DNA from: Lachnospiraceae bacterium
GTDB lineage: Bacteria; Bacillota; Clostridia; Lachnospirales; Lachnospiraceae
NCBI GenBank assembly: GCA_024684675.1
Contig: JAIKWO010000049.1
Span: 1-46,139, forward strand
Length of the DNA stretch: 46,139 nucleotides
Reading direction: 5' to 3'
The notes beneath the pieces are model-generated. The model was not told where the DNA came from and made no database searches. It saw only the letters and a list, made by a program, of their open reading frames with translations. The translations under genes were made by a program, and so were the position numbers. This document shows positions 1-7,075 of the stretch, piece after piece. The first letter of the stretch is position 1. Every line of letters begins with the position of its first letter.

Positions 1-51
1 TGTGGTTAAATCCACTTTTCCGTCAGTCGTATATCCGATGCATAAGCATTC

Positions 52-74
52 GTTATGAACAATTGCATCATAAC
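52..74. repeat. Small inverted repeat just downstream of the antiporter gene
   Basis: GTTATGA (52-58) and TCATAAC (68-74) form a perfect 7-bp stem with a 9-base loop. It lies 8 to 30 bases beyond the nhaC stop. It has no T-run after it on either strand, so it is at best a weak 3' end structure for the nhaC transcript and not a clear terminator. Nothing else can be supported in positions 1-81. Confidence 0.3.
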
Positions 75-81
75 ATGAACA

Positions 82-1575
82 CTATGCTTTCGCAACTCTC
101 TTTTTGATCACAAGAAGAACTGCCAAAAGAATCACAAATGCAATTGCAAAAACGATCCATGGATTTTGAATAAATCCGGCAAGCAGATATCCGACAAATG
201 ATACTGCTGCAACCAAAAGTGCATAAGGTAACTGTGTGGATACATGGTTGATATGGTCGCACTGCGCTCCCGCAGATGCCATGATGGTTGTATCCGAGAT
301 CGGTGAACAATGATCACCGCAAACAGCACCGGCAAGGCACGCAGAGATCGTAATGATCAGTAACTCTTCGGGAAGTCCGATGCCTACAATGATCGGAATC
401 AAAATACCAAAAGTACCCCAGCTTGTACCTGTTGAAAAAGCCATAAAGATTGCAAATACAAACACGATTGCGGGAAGAATTCCGATAAAGTTTGCCGCAC
501 TGCCTTCGAATAAGCCACTGACATATTCCGGAGCACCGAGAGATTTGGTAAGACCGGAAAGTGTCCATGCAAATACAAGGATCAGGATCGGCGCAACCAT
601 ACTCTTAAAACCTTCCGGAAGTGCAGCCATGCACTCCTTAAAGGAAAGAAGCTTTCTTGCAATATAATAGATGATCGTCAGAATAAGTGCTGCTGTTGAA
701 CCAAGGGAGAGCCCTACGGAAGCATCACAGTTTGCAAATGCATTGATGAAAGTCTCCCCTTCAAAAAATCCGCCTGTGAAAATCATGCCAATGATGCAGC
801 TGACGATCAGAACAACAACAGGAAGCACAAGGTCAATTACTTTACCCTTGTCAGAAAGCGCTTTCTCGGTGGAAGCATCAACCTTCAACTGACCGCCGGA
901 AAAAACATCCCCGTTCTTTGCATTGTCTTCATGCATTTTCATGGGACCGAAATCAATATCCATGCAACTGATTAGAATAATGGCAGCAATTGTAAGGAGT
1001 GAATAAAGATTATAAGGAATTGCCTTGATAAAGAGACTTAATCCGTCATAGCCATCTACAACACCCGCTACAGCTGCAGCCCAGGATGAAATTGGCGCGA
1101 TCATACAGATCGGAGCAGCCGTCGCATCGATGATATATGCAAGCTTTGCCCTGGAAATCTGGTGCTTATCTGTGATCGGACGCATGACACTGCCAACAGT
1201 AAGGCAGTTGAAATAATCGTCAACAAAGATAAGGCAACCAAGTGCAAAAGTAGAAAGCAATGCGCCTTTTCTTGATGTCATCCTCTTCTGTGCCCACCGG
1301 CCGTATGCAGCGCTTCCGCCGGCTCTGTTCATCAGGATAACGATTGTGCCGAGAACAACAAGGAAAACAAGGATGCCGACATTCCATGCATCTGCAACGG
1401 ATTTAATAAATCCGTCATTGATGATCGTGGTATATGCTGTAACAACATTAAATTCTGCAGAGAATAATGCTGCTACCAAGATACCGGCAAACAAGGAACT
1501 GTAAACTTCCTTCGTGATGAGTGCCAATATGATCGCAAATAGCGGCGGCACAAGTGACCAAAATGTTCCGAACAT
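82..1575 (-). CDS. NhaC-family antiporter, probable lysine transporter
   Basis: An integral membrane antiporter of 497 residues with about 11-12 hydrophobic segments. The family signatures are clear: FVDDYFNCLTVGS near residue 115, FSTGTSWGTFGILIP in the C-terminal half, then GDHCSPISDTTIMASAG. The family exchanges Na+ or H+ against ions or organic solutes. I chose the start at 1575 because GAGGAGGA lies 8-13 bases upstream. A longer in-frame reading to 1725 runs through the riboswitch and is not credible. The gene is alone behind a lysine riboswitch with an intrinsic terminator, so expression should fall when lysine is high. NhaC-type proteins under L-boxes have been proposed as lysine transporters (LysW). 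The family is certain from sequence. The substrate is inferred from regulation, and direction of transport is unknown; Na+/H+ exchange alone is the alternative. Confidence 0.9.
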   Translation of the reverse strand: MFGTFWSLVPPLFAIILALITKEVYSSLFAGILVAALFSAEFNVVTAYTTIINDGFIKSVADAWNVGILVFLVVLGTIVILMNRAGGSAAYGRWAQKRMTSRKGALLSTFALGCLIFVDDYFNCLTVGSVMRPITDKHQISRAKLAYIIDATAAPICMIAPISSWAAAVAGVVDGYDGLSLFIKAIPYNLYSLLTIAAIILISCMDIDFGPMKMHEDNAKNGDVFSGGQLKVDASTEKALSDKGKVIDLVLPVVVLIVSCIIGMIFTGGFFEGETFINAFANCDASVGLSLGSTAALILTIIYYIARKLLSFKECMAALPEGFKSMVAPILILVFAWTLSGLTKSLGAPEYVSGLFEGSAANFIGILPAIVFVFAIFMAFSTGTSWGTFGILIPIIVGIGLPEELLIITISACLAGAVCGDHCSPISDTTIMASAGAQCDHINHVSTQLPYALLVAAVSFVGYLLAGFIQNPWIVFAIAFVILLAVLLVIKKRVAKA

Positions 1576-1634
1576 AAATATGTCCTCCTCTTTGAATATG
1601 ATTTTGAGAGGGGATAGTATCTTTTTACATGAAA

Positions 1635-1672
1635 AGAAAAAAGCCTTGGCACGCAAATACGTCCATGGCTCC
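1635..1672 (-). terminator. Intrinsic terminator of the lysine riboswitch
   Basis: Read on the minus strand, AGCC-A-UGG-A-CG pairs with CG-UG-CCA-A-GGCU around a short loop, and a run of six U follows. It sits between the aptamer and the nhaC start, as expected of a transcriptional OFF switch. The 3' arm of aptamer helix P1 (UGGAGCGC) can pair at 7 of 8 positions with GCGUGCCA in the terminator 3' arm, giving a plausible antiterminator when lysine is absent. That pairing is my inference. Confidence 0.8.
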
Positions 1673-1687
1673 AGTGTCATGTAAAAC

Positions 1688-1848
1688 GATAGCGCTCCAC
1701 AATTTCTTGTGACAGTTCGCAACATATTCTGTTGCGACCCAGCAATCCGACTCAGGCGTTCGGATCACTTCGGCGACCATTCTCATTTGCTGTCGGGATG
1801 CCTGTCCCGGATCATGACAACAAACAGTAATGCTCGCGCCTCTATCTC
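1688..1848 (-). promoter_or_regulatory. Lysine riboswitch (L-box) aptamer
   Basis: The minus strand carries the conserved L-box elements in order: GAUAGAGGCGCGA at the 5' end, GUCGCCGAAGUGAUCC in the middle, GCUGGGUCGC, then CUGUCAC and UGGAGCGCUAUC at the 3' end. P1 is closed by GAUAG/CUAUC and GCGC. Internal helices are visible as GAUCCGA/UCGGAUU and CGCAACA/UGUUGCG. The aptamer is known to bind lysine and, in Firmicutes, to terminate transcription of lysine biosynthesis or transport genes. Here the only gene downstream is the NhaC-family antiporter. Together with its expression platform this accounts for the 318-base stretch 1576-1893 without a gene. Confidence 0.93.
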
Positions 1849-1870
1849 CTATGTTTTATTCTGTTATACA

Positions 1871-1897
1871 ATAATACAATTTAAGTATTTTTGTCAA
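1871..1897 (-). promoter_or_regulatory. Probable promoter of the lysine riboswitch and antiporter
   Basis: A perfect -35 box TTGACA lies at 1892-1897, overlapping the last codons of the upstream MFS gene. Candidate -10 boxes are TATTAT at 1871-1876 (15-base spacer) or TATAAC at 1863-1868 (23-base spacer). Transcription would begin just before the aptamer. The -35 is convincing and the choice of -10 is not settled. Confidence 0.5.
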
Positions 1898-3102
1898 GCA
1901 GTCTCGGCTTCTTGCGTTCCGATTATAAAGAACAGGAATCCCAGAACACTTGTGATAATCGCTACGATAAGCATGATGTTGATTCCGAACCTATCAAGGA
2001 TCATGCCACCAAGGCTGCTTCCGATAACGCATCCGATTGTATTGGCACTGATCAGGTAAGTCTGTCCTTTTGCACCATCCCGTCGATGCATGATTTCGTT
2101 TGCATAGTAGGTCGATGCCGGAATAAAAAGCGCAAAACCAAGGATCTGTGGTAGTTGCGCAAGATAAATGCCGAAAATGCCTGAAGCGTACAAATGCATG
2201 ACCGCTTTTAATGCAAAGAATGCCGCAGATATCTGAACGAGTCTGTTACTCTTGATCCGGATGATCAATTGAGAAAAGAGAAGCATGGTCGGTAACTCAA
2301 TTGCAGCACTGAGGCTGCTTGCCGCCCCGTACTCTTCCGCTCCCCCTCCTAGACTTTGGCATATCTGGAACAGATAAGTATTTATGATATTATGTGTGAT
2401 AAAAATCAAACACACCCCGATTAAAAAGACCAGAAAACGAGGGTACTTTTTAAAAAAAGATTTTCTTCGGTTTGCATCTACCGGCGAAAATTCCGGTTCA
2501 TTCTTTATATTTTCCGATTGAACGGAAGTATTCCGTTGCCCTTCAAGACTTTTATATGTAAAAAAGAACGCAGCTATATATACAAGCACAAAAGAACCGA
2601 TGATGCAATACGGTAAAACACCTTCGTTATAAATGCTGATCAGTTTACCGATTGCATAGGATGCGGCCGCATAACATATGGATCCAATCCCTCTGGCAAG
2701 CCCGAAATTTACGGAAATACCACGATTGATGCATTCCATGCAGACTGCATTGACAAAGGGCATCAGTGTCTGGAGCCCGATGGTTACAAGACAAAAAAGT
2801 GTTCCCAGCAGGAATTGTTTTTCGGAAAAAATACAAAGCATAGCCGCGCAGATCATGATAAAGACAGCCCCAACCATGATCACGCGGCGCATTGTGATTT
2901 TTCCATATTCGTTTATATGATTTCCGATCAAAGGCTGTAGGATGGCCGCAGAAAAGCCACCGATTGCAAATACCAATCCAATCTCGGAATTTGTGTATCC
3001 GTTTGCAAGCAAAAAAACACTGACGAAGCAATATGCTACGCTAAAACTGCACCAATAACTGCCCTGTAAAAATGAATAACGGACGGTGGGTATCATAGAC
3101 AT
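1894..3102 (-). CDS. MFS transporter, OHS/nucleoside-symporter-like branch
   Basis: A 402-residue major facilitator with about 12 hydrophobic segments split by a charged central loop near residue 200. The N-terminal half has the loop GLVFAIGGFSAAILQPLIG, and the C-terminal half ends in a GGMILDRFG-type loop. The overall pattern is that of the MFS_1_like group (oligosaccharide:H+ and nucleoside:H+ symporters). The substrate cannot be told. The ATG at 3102 has AGAAGG about 9 bases upstream and lies one base after the stop of the cytidylate-kinase-like gene, so the two are probably co-transcribed and translationally coupled. An upstream in-frame extension to 3147 overlaps that gene and is rejected. 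Confidence 0.82.
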   Translation of the reverse strand: MSMIPTVRYSFLQGSYWCSFSVAYCFVSVFLLANGYTNSEIGLVFAIGGFSAAILQPLIGNHINEYGKITMRRVIMVGAVFIMICAAMLCIFSEKQFLLGTLFCLVTIGLQTLMPFVNAVCMECINRGISVNFGLARGIGSICYAAASYAIGKLISIYNEGVLPYCIIGSFVLVYIAAFFFTYKSLEGQRNTSVQSENIKNEPEFSPVDANRRKSFFKKYPRFLVFLIGVCLIFITHNIINTYLFQICQSLGGGAEEYGAASSLSAAIELPTMLLFSQLIIRIKSNRLVQISAAFFALKAVMHLYASGIFGIYLAQLPQILGFALFIPASTYYANEIMHRRDGAKGQTYLISANTIGCVIGSSLGGMILDRFGINIMLIVAIITSVLGFLFFIIGTQEAETA

Positions 3103-3103
3103 T

Positions 3104-3733
3104 TTAGAATACCTTCTTTTTCTCAAAGGTCTCAACGTATTGTGCAAGCAGATTTACAGTGCCTACTGTCCCCAGAACGCTACTGTTGATGCAAAGGTCA
3201 TAGCTGTCCGCTCTTCCCCATTTTTTGGAAGAATAATAGTTGTAATAGCTTTGCCGTTGCTTATCCCTCTTGATCATCATATCTTTCGCTTCTTTAGCCG
3301 ATACATCATGACGCGCACAGATCCGCTTGATCTTACTTTCTTCATCGGCAAAAATGAAAATGTGAAGACTGTTCTGATAATCAGCAAGCGCATAATCGGC
3401 GCAACGACCTACAATAACACAGGGTCCTTCCGACGCAATCTTTTTGATCGTGTCAAACTGTGCCAGAAAAACCTTCTGACTGATAGGCATGTCAACAAAA
3501 GAAGATGCATTATAGCCGAACGAATAACTATCCATGACAAGGTTATACAAAAAAGAATTCGTAGGTCTCTCGTCATGATTCTGCATCATTTCTTCGCAAA
3601 AACCACTCTCGCTGGCAGCTCGTGAAAGGAGTTCTTTGTCGTAATAAGCGATGTTCAGTTTTTTAGCAAGCAGCTCACCGATCTCTCTACCGCCTGATCC
3701 AAACTGTCTGCCGATTGTGATTACTGTATTCAT
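3104..3733 (-). CDS. Cytidylate kinase-like family protein
   Basis: A 209-residue P-loop kinase-like protein. It begins VITIGRQFGSGGREIGELLA, the glycine-rich nucleotide loop typical of the cytidylate-kinase-like family (AAA_26), which lacks the standard GK[ST] ending. IVGRCADYAL and FIFADEESKIKRI follow, both usual in the family, and a helical C-terminus closes it. Members are widespread in Clostridia next to transporters. The true substrate is not established and it is not the main Cmk. The start at 3733 has AAAGGAGG 6 bases upstream and a good promoter before it. The stop lies one base before the MFS transporter start. Confidence 0.85.
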   Translation of the reverse strand: MNTVITIGRQFGSGGREIGELLAKKLNIAYYDKELLSRAASESGFCEEMMQNHDERPTNSFLYNLVMDSYSFGYNASSFVDMPISQKVFLAQFDTIKKIASEGPCVIVGRCADYALADYQNSLHIFIFADEESKIKRICARHDVSAKEAKDMMIKRDKQRQSYYNYYSSKKWGRADSYDLCINSSVLGTVGTVNLLAQYVETFEKKKVF

Positions 3734-3754
3734 AACGTTCCTCCTTTTCTTTTC

Positions 3755-3783
3755 ATTATACAAAAATCCCCTCCGTTTTACAA
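3755..3783 (-). promoter_or_regulatory. Promoter of the kinase-like/MFS operon
   Basis: On the minus strand TTGTAA (3778-3783) and a perfect TATAAT (3755-3760) are separated by exactly 17 bases, 22 bases before the ribosome binding site and start of the kinase-like gene. The preceding sequence 3784-3815 contains an imperfect AAGG...CCTT hairpin followed by TTTC, a poor candidate terminator for rluD. Confidence 0.75.
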
Positions 3784-3818
3784 TGAAAGGGACCTATGAC
3801 GCATGACCGTTCCTTGCA

Positions 3819-4742
3819 CTATGATTTAGGGAGGATCTCCAATAAACGTTGAAAATATGCAGGAATCGGTGCGACCGTTTCGATATAGTCTCCGTTTACA
3901 GGGTGGCAAAATCCAAGAACCATTGCATGCAATGTCTGGCCTTCCAGATGGGCAAATCGGCATTTTCTTCCGGGCGCATAGACATCATCTCCAAGAAGTG
4001 GATGCCCTATGTGATTCATGTGAACACGAATCTGGTGTGTGCGCCCTGTTTCCAGAATACATTCAACATATGTAAAGTCTTTAAACCGTTCTATAACGCG
4101 AAAATGTGTGATCGCTTCTTTGCCGCCGGTTGTTTGAACTGCCATCTTCTTCCGATCAGTACTGCTTCTACCGATCGGGGCATTAATAACGCCTTCATCA
4201 TCCTTGATTACGCCATGCACAATCGCAATATATTTTCTCGTAATGGAGTGCTCTTTCAATTGGCGAGCAATATTTGTATGGGCGACATCATTTTTACAAA
4301 CGATCAACGAACCGGTTGTATCTTTGTCGATCCGATGCACGATACCGGGGCGCATAACCCCATTGATACCGGACAAGGAATCCTTACAGTAATACAAAAG
4401 TGCATTGACCAACGTGCCGCTTGTATGCCCTGCGGCCGGATGAACCACCATTCCTTTGGGCTTATTAATCACAAGTACACTGTCATCTTCATATAATACG
4501 TTCAACGGAATATTTTCAGGCTTGATATCCGGTTTGATCGCATCAGGAACCGTAATATCAATCGAATCCCCTACGCGCACAACATAACTGGCTTTCACGC
4601 TTTTTTCGTTAACGCTAAGCTGATTATCCTTGATCAGTTTTTGAATGTATGATCGCGATAATGAATCAATACAGCCGAACAGCCATTTGTCGACACGCAT
4701 TTCTTCATCATCTTCGGCTATCGTAAAATGGTATGTTTGCAT
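3819..4742 (-). CDS. rluD: Ribosomal large-subunit pseudouridine synthase, RluD type
   Basis: A 307-residue pseudouridine synthase with an N-terminal S4 RNA-binding domain (about residues 12-70, including RVDKWLFGCIDSLSRSYIQ) and the RluA/RluD catalytic domain (85-300). The catalytic motif reads HRIDKDTTG, with Asp139 as the expected nucleophile. GRTHQIRVHMNHIGHPLLGD follows, as in the family. The expected targets are 23S rRNA uridines (1911, 1915, 1917 in E. coli numbering). In this window rlmH, which methylates pseudouridine 1915, is also present. The gene is 5 bases after lspA with no strong ribosome binding site of its own, so translation is probably coupled. The lspA-rluD order is common in Firmicutes. 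Confidence 0.92.
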   Translation of the reverse strand: MQTYHFTIAEDDEEMRVDKWLFGCIDSLSRSYIQKLIKDNQLSVNEKSVKASYVVRVGDSIDITVPDAIKPDIKPENIPLNVLYEDDSVLVINKPKGMVVHPAAGHTSGTLVNALLYYCKDSLSGINGVMRPGIVHRIDKDTTGSLIVCKNDVAHTNIARQLKEHSITRKYIAIVHGVIKDDEGVINAPIGRSSTDRKKMAVQTTGGKEAITHFRVIERFKDFTYVECILETGRTHQIRVHMNHIGHPLLGDDVYAPGRKCRFAHLEGQTLHAMVLGFCHPVNGDYIETVAPIPAYFQRLLEILPKS

Positions 4743-4747
4743 AATGT

Positions 4748-5275
4748 TTATTTGATGTTGCGGAATCTTCTTGTCTTTAGACTTAAGAAATTCAGATCAT
4801 GTTCTTCATATACAAAAAGAAGCATAATGATCAGGATCGCTGTTGCCACTGTGACATAAATATCTGCGACATTAAAGATCGGAAAATTGATCAGAACAAA
4901 CGAGATAAAATCCACCACATAATCAAGGCGTAAGCGATCAACAAGATTCCCGATCGCACCCGATGCAATCATTAGGAGCGTTAAATGCAGCATAAAATAC
5001 TTCCGGTTGTCCGGAATTTTGTATAATACGTATCCGATAACGGCAATGATCAAAACCGCAATGAAAACGAAGAAGATCTTCTGGTTCTGCAGCATTCCGA
5101 ATGCAGCCCCTCTGTTCTCCAAATAGCTGAGTTCCAATACGCCCTTAATAAGAACGATCGACTGACGCCCCTTCAGATTGACGACAGCTGCATATTTTGT
5201 GAACTGATCGATCAGAACCAGGATGATCATTCCGAGTATCTCGTTCATAAAACGTCTGTATCTATTCTTATTCAT
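4748..5275 (-). CDS. lspA: Lipoprotein signal peptidase (signal peptidase II)
   Basis: A 175-residue inner-membrane aspartic protease that removes signal peptides from prolipoproteins after lipid attachment. Four hydrophobic segments are visible. The family blocks are NRGAAFG (55-60), SGAIGNLVDR, VVDF with catalytic Asp122, and FNVAD with catalytic Asp138. I chose the ATG at 5275 because AAGGAG lies 9 bases upstream. An ATG at 5293 is in frame but has no binding site. The start overlaps the end of aroB by 8 bases, and rluD follows after 5 bases. A likely client in this window is the lipobox-bearing carboxypeptidase at 9037-10029. Confidence 0.95.
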   Translation of the reverse strand: MNKNRYRRFMNEILGMIILVLIDQFTKYAAVVNLKGRQSIVLIKGVLELSYLENRGAAFGMLQNQKIFFVFIAVLIIAVIGYVLYKIPDNRKYFMLHLTLLMIASGAIGNLVDRLRLDYVVDFISFVLINFPIFNVADIYVTVATAILIIMLLFVYEEHDLNFLSLKTRRFRNIK

Positions 5276-6404
5276 GTAAATAGTCTCCTTCATCGATGAT
5301 TGTAAGAAGAGCTTCTTTCATCTCCTCCTCTGTCACATCGTCTGTGATAAATGCTTTACCGATTTTTTCAAGAAGAATAAATTTTAATTTTCCGAGTGCA
5401 TTCTTCTTATCAGACTTTGTGTGCGCAATTACAGCATCTATATCCTGCCTTTTCAGGCAGTCCGCTATGATGGGGAGTCCAAAGGGAACAAACATATCAC
5501 GGATCTCATAGCATTCCTCCGTGCTGATGAGGCCTCTCTTATGCGAAATATGGGCGCTGCATATGCTTCCCAACGCAACGGATTGACCGTGTAATAACGA
5601 AAAATCCGATTGCTTTTCAATCGCATGACCGAGTGTATGGCCGAAATTTAGGAGCGCACGCTCCCCTTTTTCAAAAGGATCATTTTGTACAACTTCTTTT
5701 TTGATCTCACAGCTTCGAAGAATCATCTCTTTCAATGTTTCATAATCTCTTGCGTTAATCTCTTCAAAATGCGTGATCAAAAAGGAATAATACTTTGCAT
5801 CTTTTATCAAACCATGTTTTAAGATCTCAGCCATTCCGGACGCAAACTGAACATCGGGTAAAGTTCGTAGTACTTCCGGATTCATATAGACAAGTCTGGG
5901 CATGTGAAAAGCGCCGACCATATTCTTATAACCGTTAAAATCAACGCCTGTCTTACCGCCAATGCTACTGTCAACCATGGAAAGAAGACTTGTGGGAACC
6001 TGAATAAAATCAATGCCGCGCAGAAATGTCGCAGCGGCAAATCCGGTCATGTCGCCGGTCACTCCGCCGCCAAGCGCAATCAAAAGATCTTTTCTCGAAA
6101 TCTTATGATCAATCAAAAAAGCATAGAGCTCTTCAATCGTTTTTAAATTCTTGTTTTCTTCTCCATGTGGAAATGTATAAAGGCATACTTCCGCACCGAC
6201 AGCCGTTGCGGATTGTCGTACATCATCTGCATATAATGATGCCACCGAATCGTCCGAAACGATCACAAGTTTTCTTCCTTTGATCAGCCCGCGCTCGGAT
6301 AATGCTAGTCCGAGGTCGTCGAAAGAATCTCTGAATACAATATCATATCCTTCATTTCCCGGTATTTTTACAGTTAATTGATCAGTCATTTTCTCCACTA
6401 TCAT
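5268..6404 (-). CDS. aroB: 3-dehydroquinate synthase
   Basis: A 378-residue cytosolic enzyme of the shikimate pathway that converts DAHP to 3-dehydroquinate using NAD+ and a divalent metal. The NAD-binding loop GGGVTGDMTGFAA, the QVPTSLLSMVDSSIGGKTG block and the metal-binding histidine segments FGHTLGHAIE and LLHGQSVALG are all intact. The length is normal. AGGGAG lies 6 bases before the ATG at 6404, and this binding site is inside the 3' arm of a strong hairpin (separate entry). No other shikimate gene is nearby. The gene follows sepF and overlaps lspA. Confidence 0.95.
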   Translation of the reverse strand: MIVEKMTDQLTVKIPGNEGYDIVFRDSFDDLGLALSERGLIKGRKLVIVSDDSVASLYADDVRQSATAVGAEVCLYTFPHGEENKNLKTIEELYAFLIDHKISRKDLLIALGGGVTGDMTGFAAATFLRGIDFIQVPTSLLSMVDSSIGGKTGVDFNGYKNMVGAFHMPRLVYMNPEVLRTLPDVQFASGMAEILKHGLIKDAKYYSFLITHFEEINARDYETLKEMILRSCEIKKEVVQNDPFEKGERALLNFGHTLGHAIEKQSDFSLLHGQSVALGSICSAHISHKRGLISTEECYEIRDMFVPFGLPIIADCLKRQDIDAVIAHTKSDKKNALGKLKFILLEKIGKAFITDDVTEEEMKEALLTIIDEGDYLHE

Positions 6405-6406
6405 AA

Positions 6407-6441
6407 AAGGCTCCCTGCCGATCCATCAGGCAGGAAGCCTT
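6407..6441 (-). promoter_or_regulatory. Hairpin that buries the aroB ribosome binding site
   Basis: AAGGCU-U-CCUGCC pairs with GGCAGG-G-AGCCUU (12 of 13 positions) around a 9-base loop, and only four U separate the stem from the aroB AUG. The Shine-Dalgarno AGGGAG is part of the 3' arm. It could be an intrinsic terminator after sepF, a translational block on aroB, or both. The pairing is seen directly; the function is inferred. Confidence 0.6.
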
Positions 6442-6453
6442 ATGCTTCTTTAA

Positions 6454-6942
6454 TTAAAACGGAACGTCAAAATTGCCGCTCATTATCTCCGGGAAATCAC
6501 CCGAAATGTTAACGGAAGGCGGTGTAACAATAAAAATATATTGAGAGATCTTCTGTAGGTTACCGCTGATCGCATAAGTGGAACCTGATGTAAAATCAAT
6601 GATGCGCTGTGCGATACCGACTTCCAGTCCCTCTAAATTCAATACAACCGTCTGATTTGCAAGCAAGGTATCCGTAATCTCTCTACCGTCTTCAACGGAA
6701 GTAGGTTTAATCACACAAACTTCCATACCATTGCTTGTTCTCTTGGTCTTCGTGATCGCTGAAGGCCTGGATATCAGTTTGCGGGGCTTCTCTGCCTCTG
6801 CCGGTTCTGTCTTTTCTTTTACGGAGATGGATTTTTGAGGCTTCTCTTCCCGAACTTCCTCCTCTTCGTAATCATCATAATAATCATCCTCTTCCGGAGG
6901 ATTCAGTCTCATCAAATTCAAAAAACGATCCATGCCACCCAT
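6454..6942 (-). CDS. sepF: Cell division protein SepF
   Basis: A 162-residue division protein that binds the C-terminal tail of FtsZ, tethers it to the membrane and bundles filaments. The N-terminus MGGMDRFLNLMRL forms the expected membrane-binding amphipathic helix. A very acidic linker (about residues 16-32, rich in Asp, Glu and Tyr) and a basic/proline stretch follow. The conserved SepF core runs from about 75 to 150, with VCVIKPTSVEDGREI, TVVLNLEG and RIIDFTSG. A start at 6942 is supported by GAGG 8 bases upstream. A good promoter precedes it at 7011-7039. The usual ylmE/ylmG neighbours are absent. Confidence 0.93.
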   Translation of the reverse strand: MGGMDRFLNLMRLNPPEEDDYYDDYEEEEVREEKPQKSISVKEKTEPAEAEKPRKLISRPSAITKTKRTSNGMEVCVIKPTSVEDGREITDTLLANQTVVLNLEGLEVGIAQRIIDFTSGSTYAISGNLQKISQYIFIVTPPSVNISGDFPEIMSGNFDVPF

Positions 6943-7010
6943 GTAAACGTCCTCGCTTTATATCGATTTGCGGTGATAATACGGATTGATCTTATAAAAC
7001 CACCAAATTT

Positions 7011-7039
7011 ATTATCAATGTTTTTAACCGTTATGTCAA
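7011..7039 (-). promoter_or_regulatory. Promoter of sepF (and probably aroB-lspA-rluD)
   Basis: A perfect -35 TTGACA (7034-7039) and -10 GATAAT (7011-7016) with a 17-base spacer on the minus strand, about 70 bases before the sepF start. It is the strongest promoter-like sequence in the left half of the window. Confidence 0.75.
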
Positions 7040-7075
7040 CATTTTTAATATCGGACAAAAGGGCGAAAAACCCGA

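Noticed and set aside
1-81. Open frame from just after the antiporter stop to the left edge (27 codons)
   Set aside because: No start codon in frame and no ribosome binding site; a run of this length without a stop is expected by chance. A gene continuing left cannot be judged from here.
1576-1725. In-frame N-terminal extension of the antiporter by 50 residues
   Set aside because: It translates the riboswitch terminator and aptamer end. A strong ribosome binding site and the family N-terminus support the start at 1575.
3849-4496. 215-codon open frame on the plus strand
   Set aside because: Antisense to rluD, whose catalytic motif and domains are intact.
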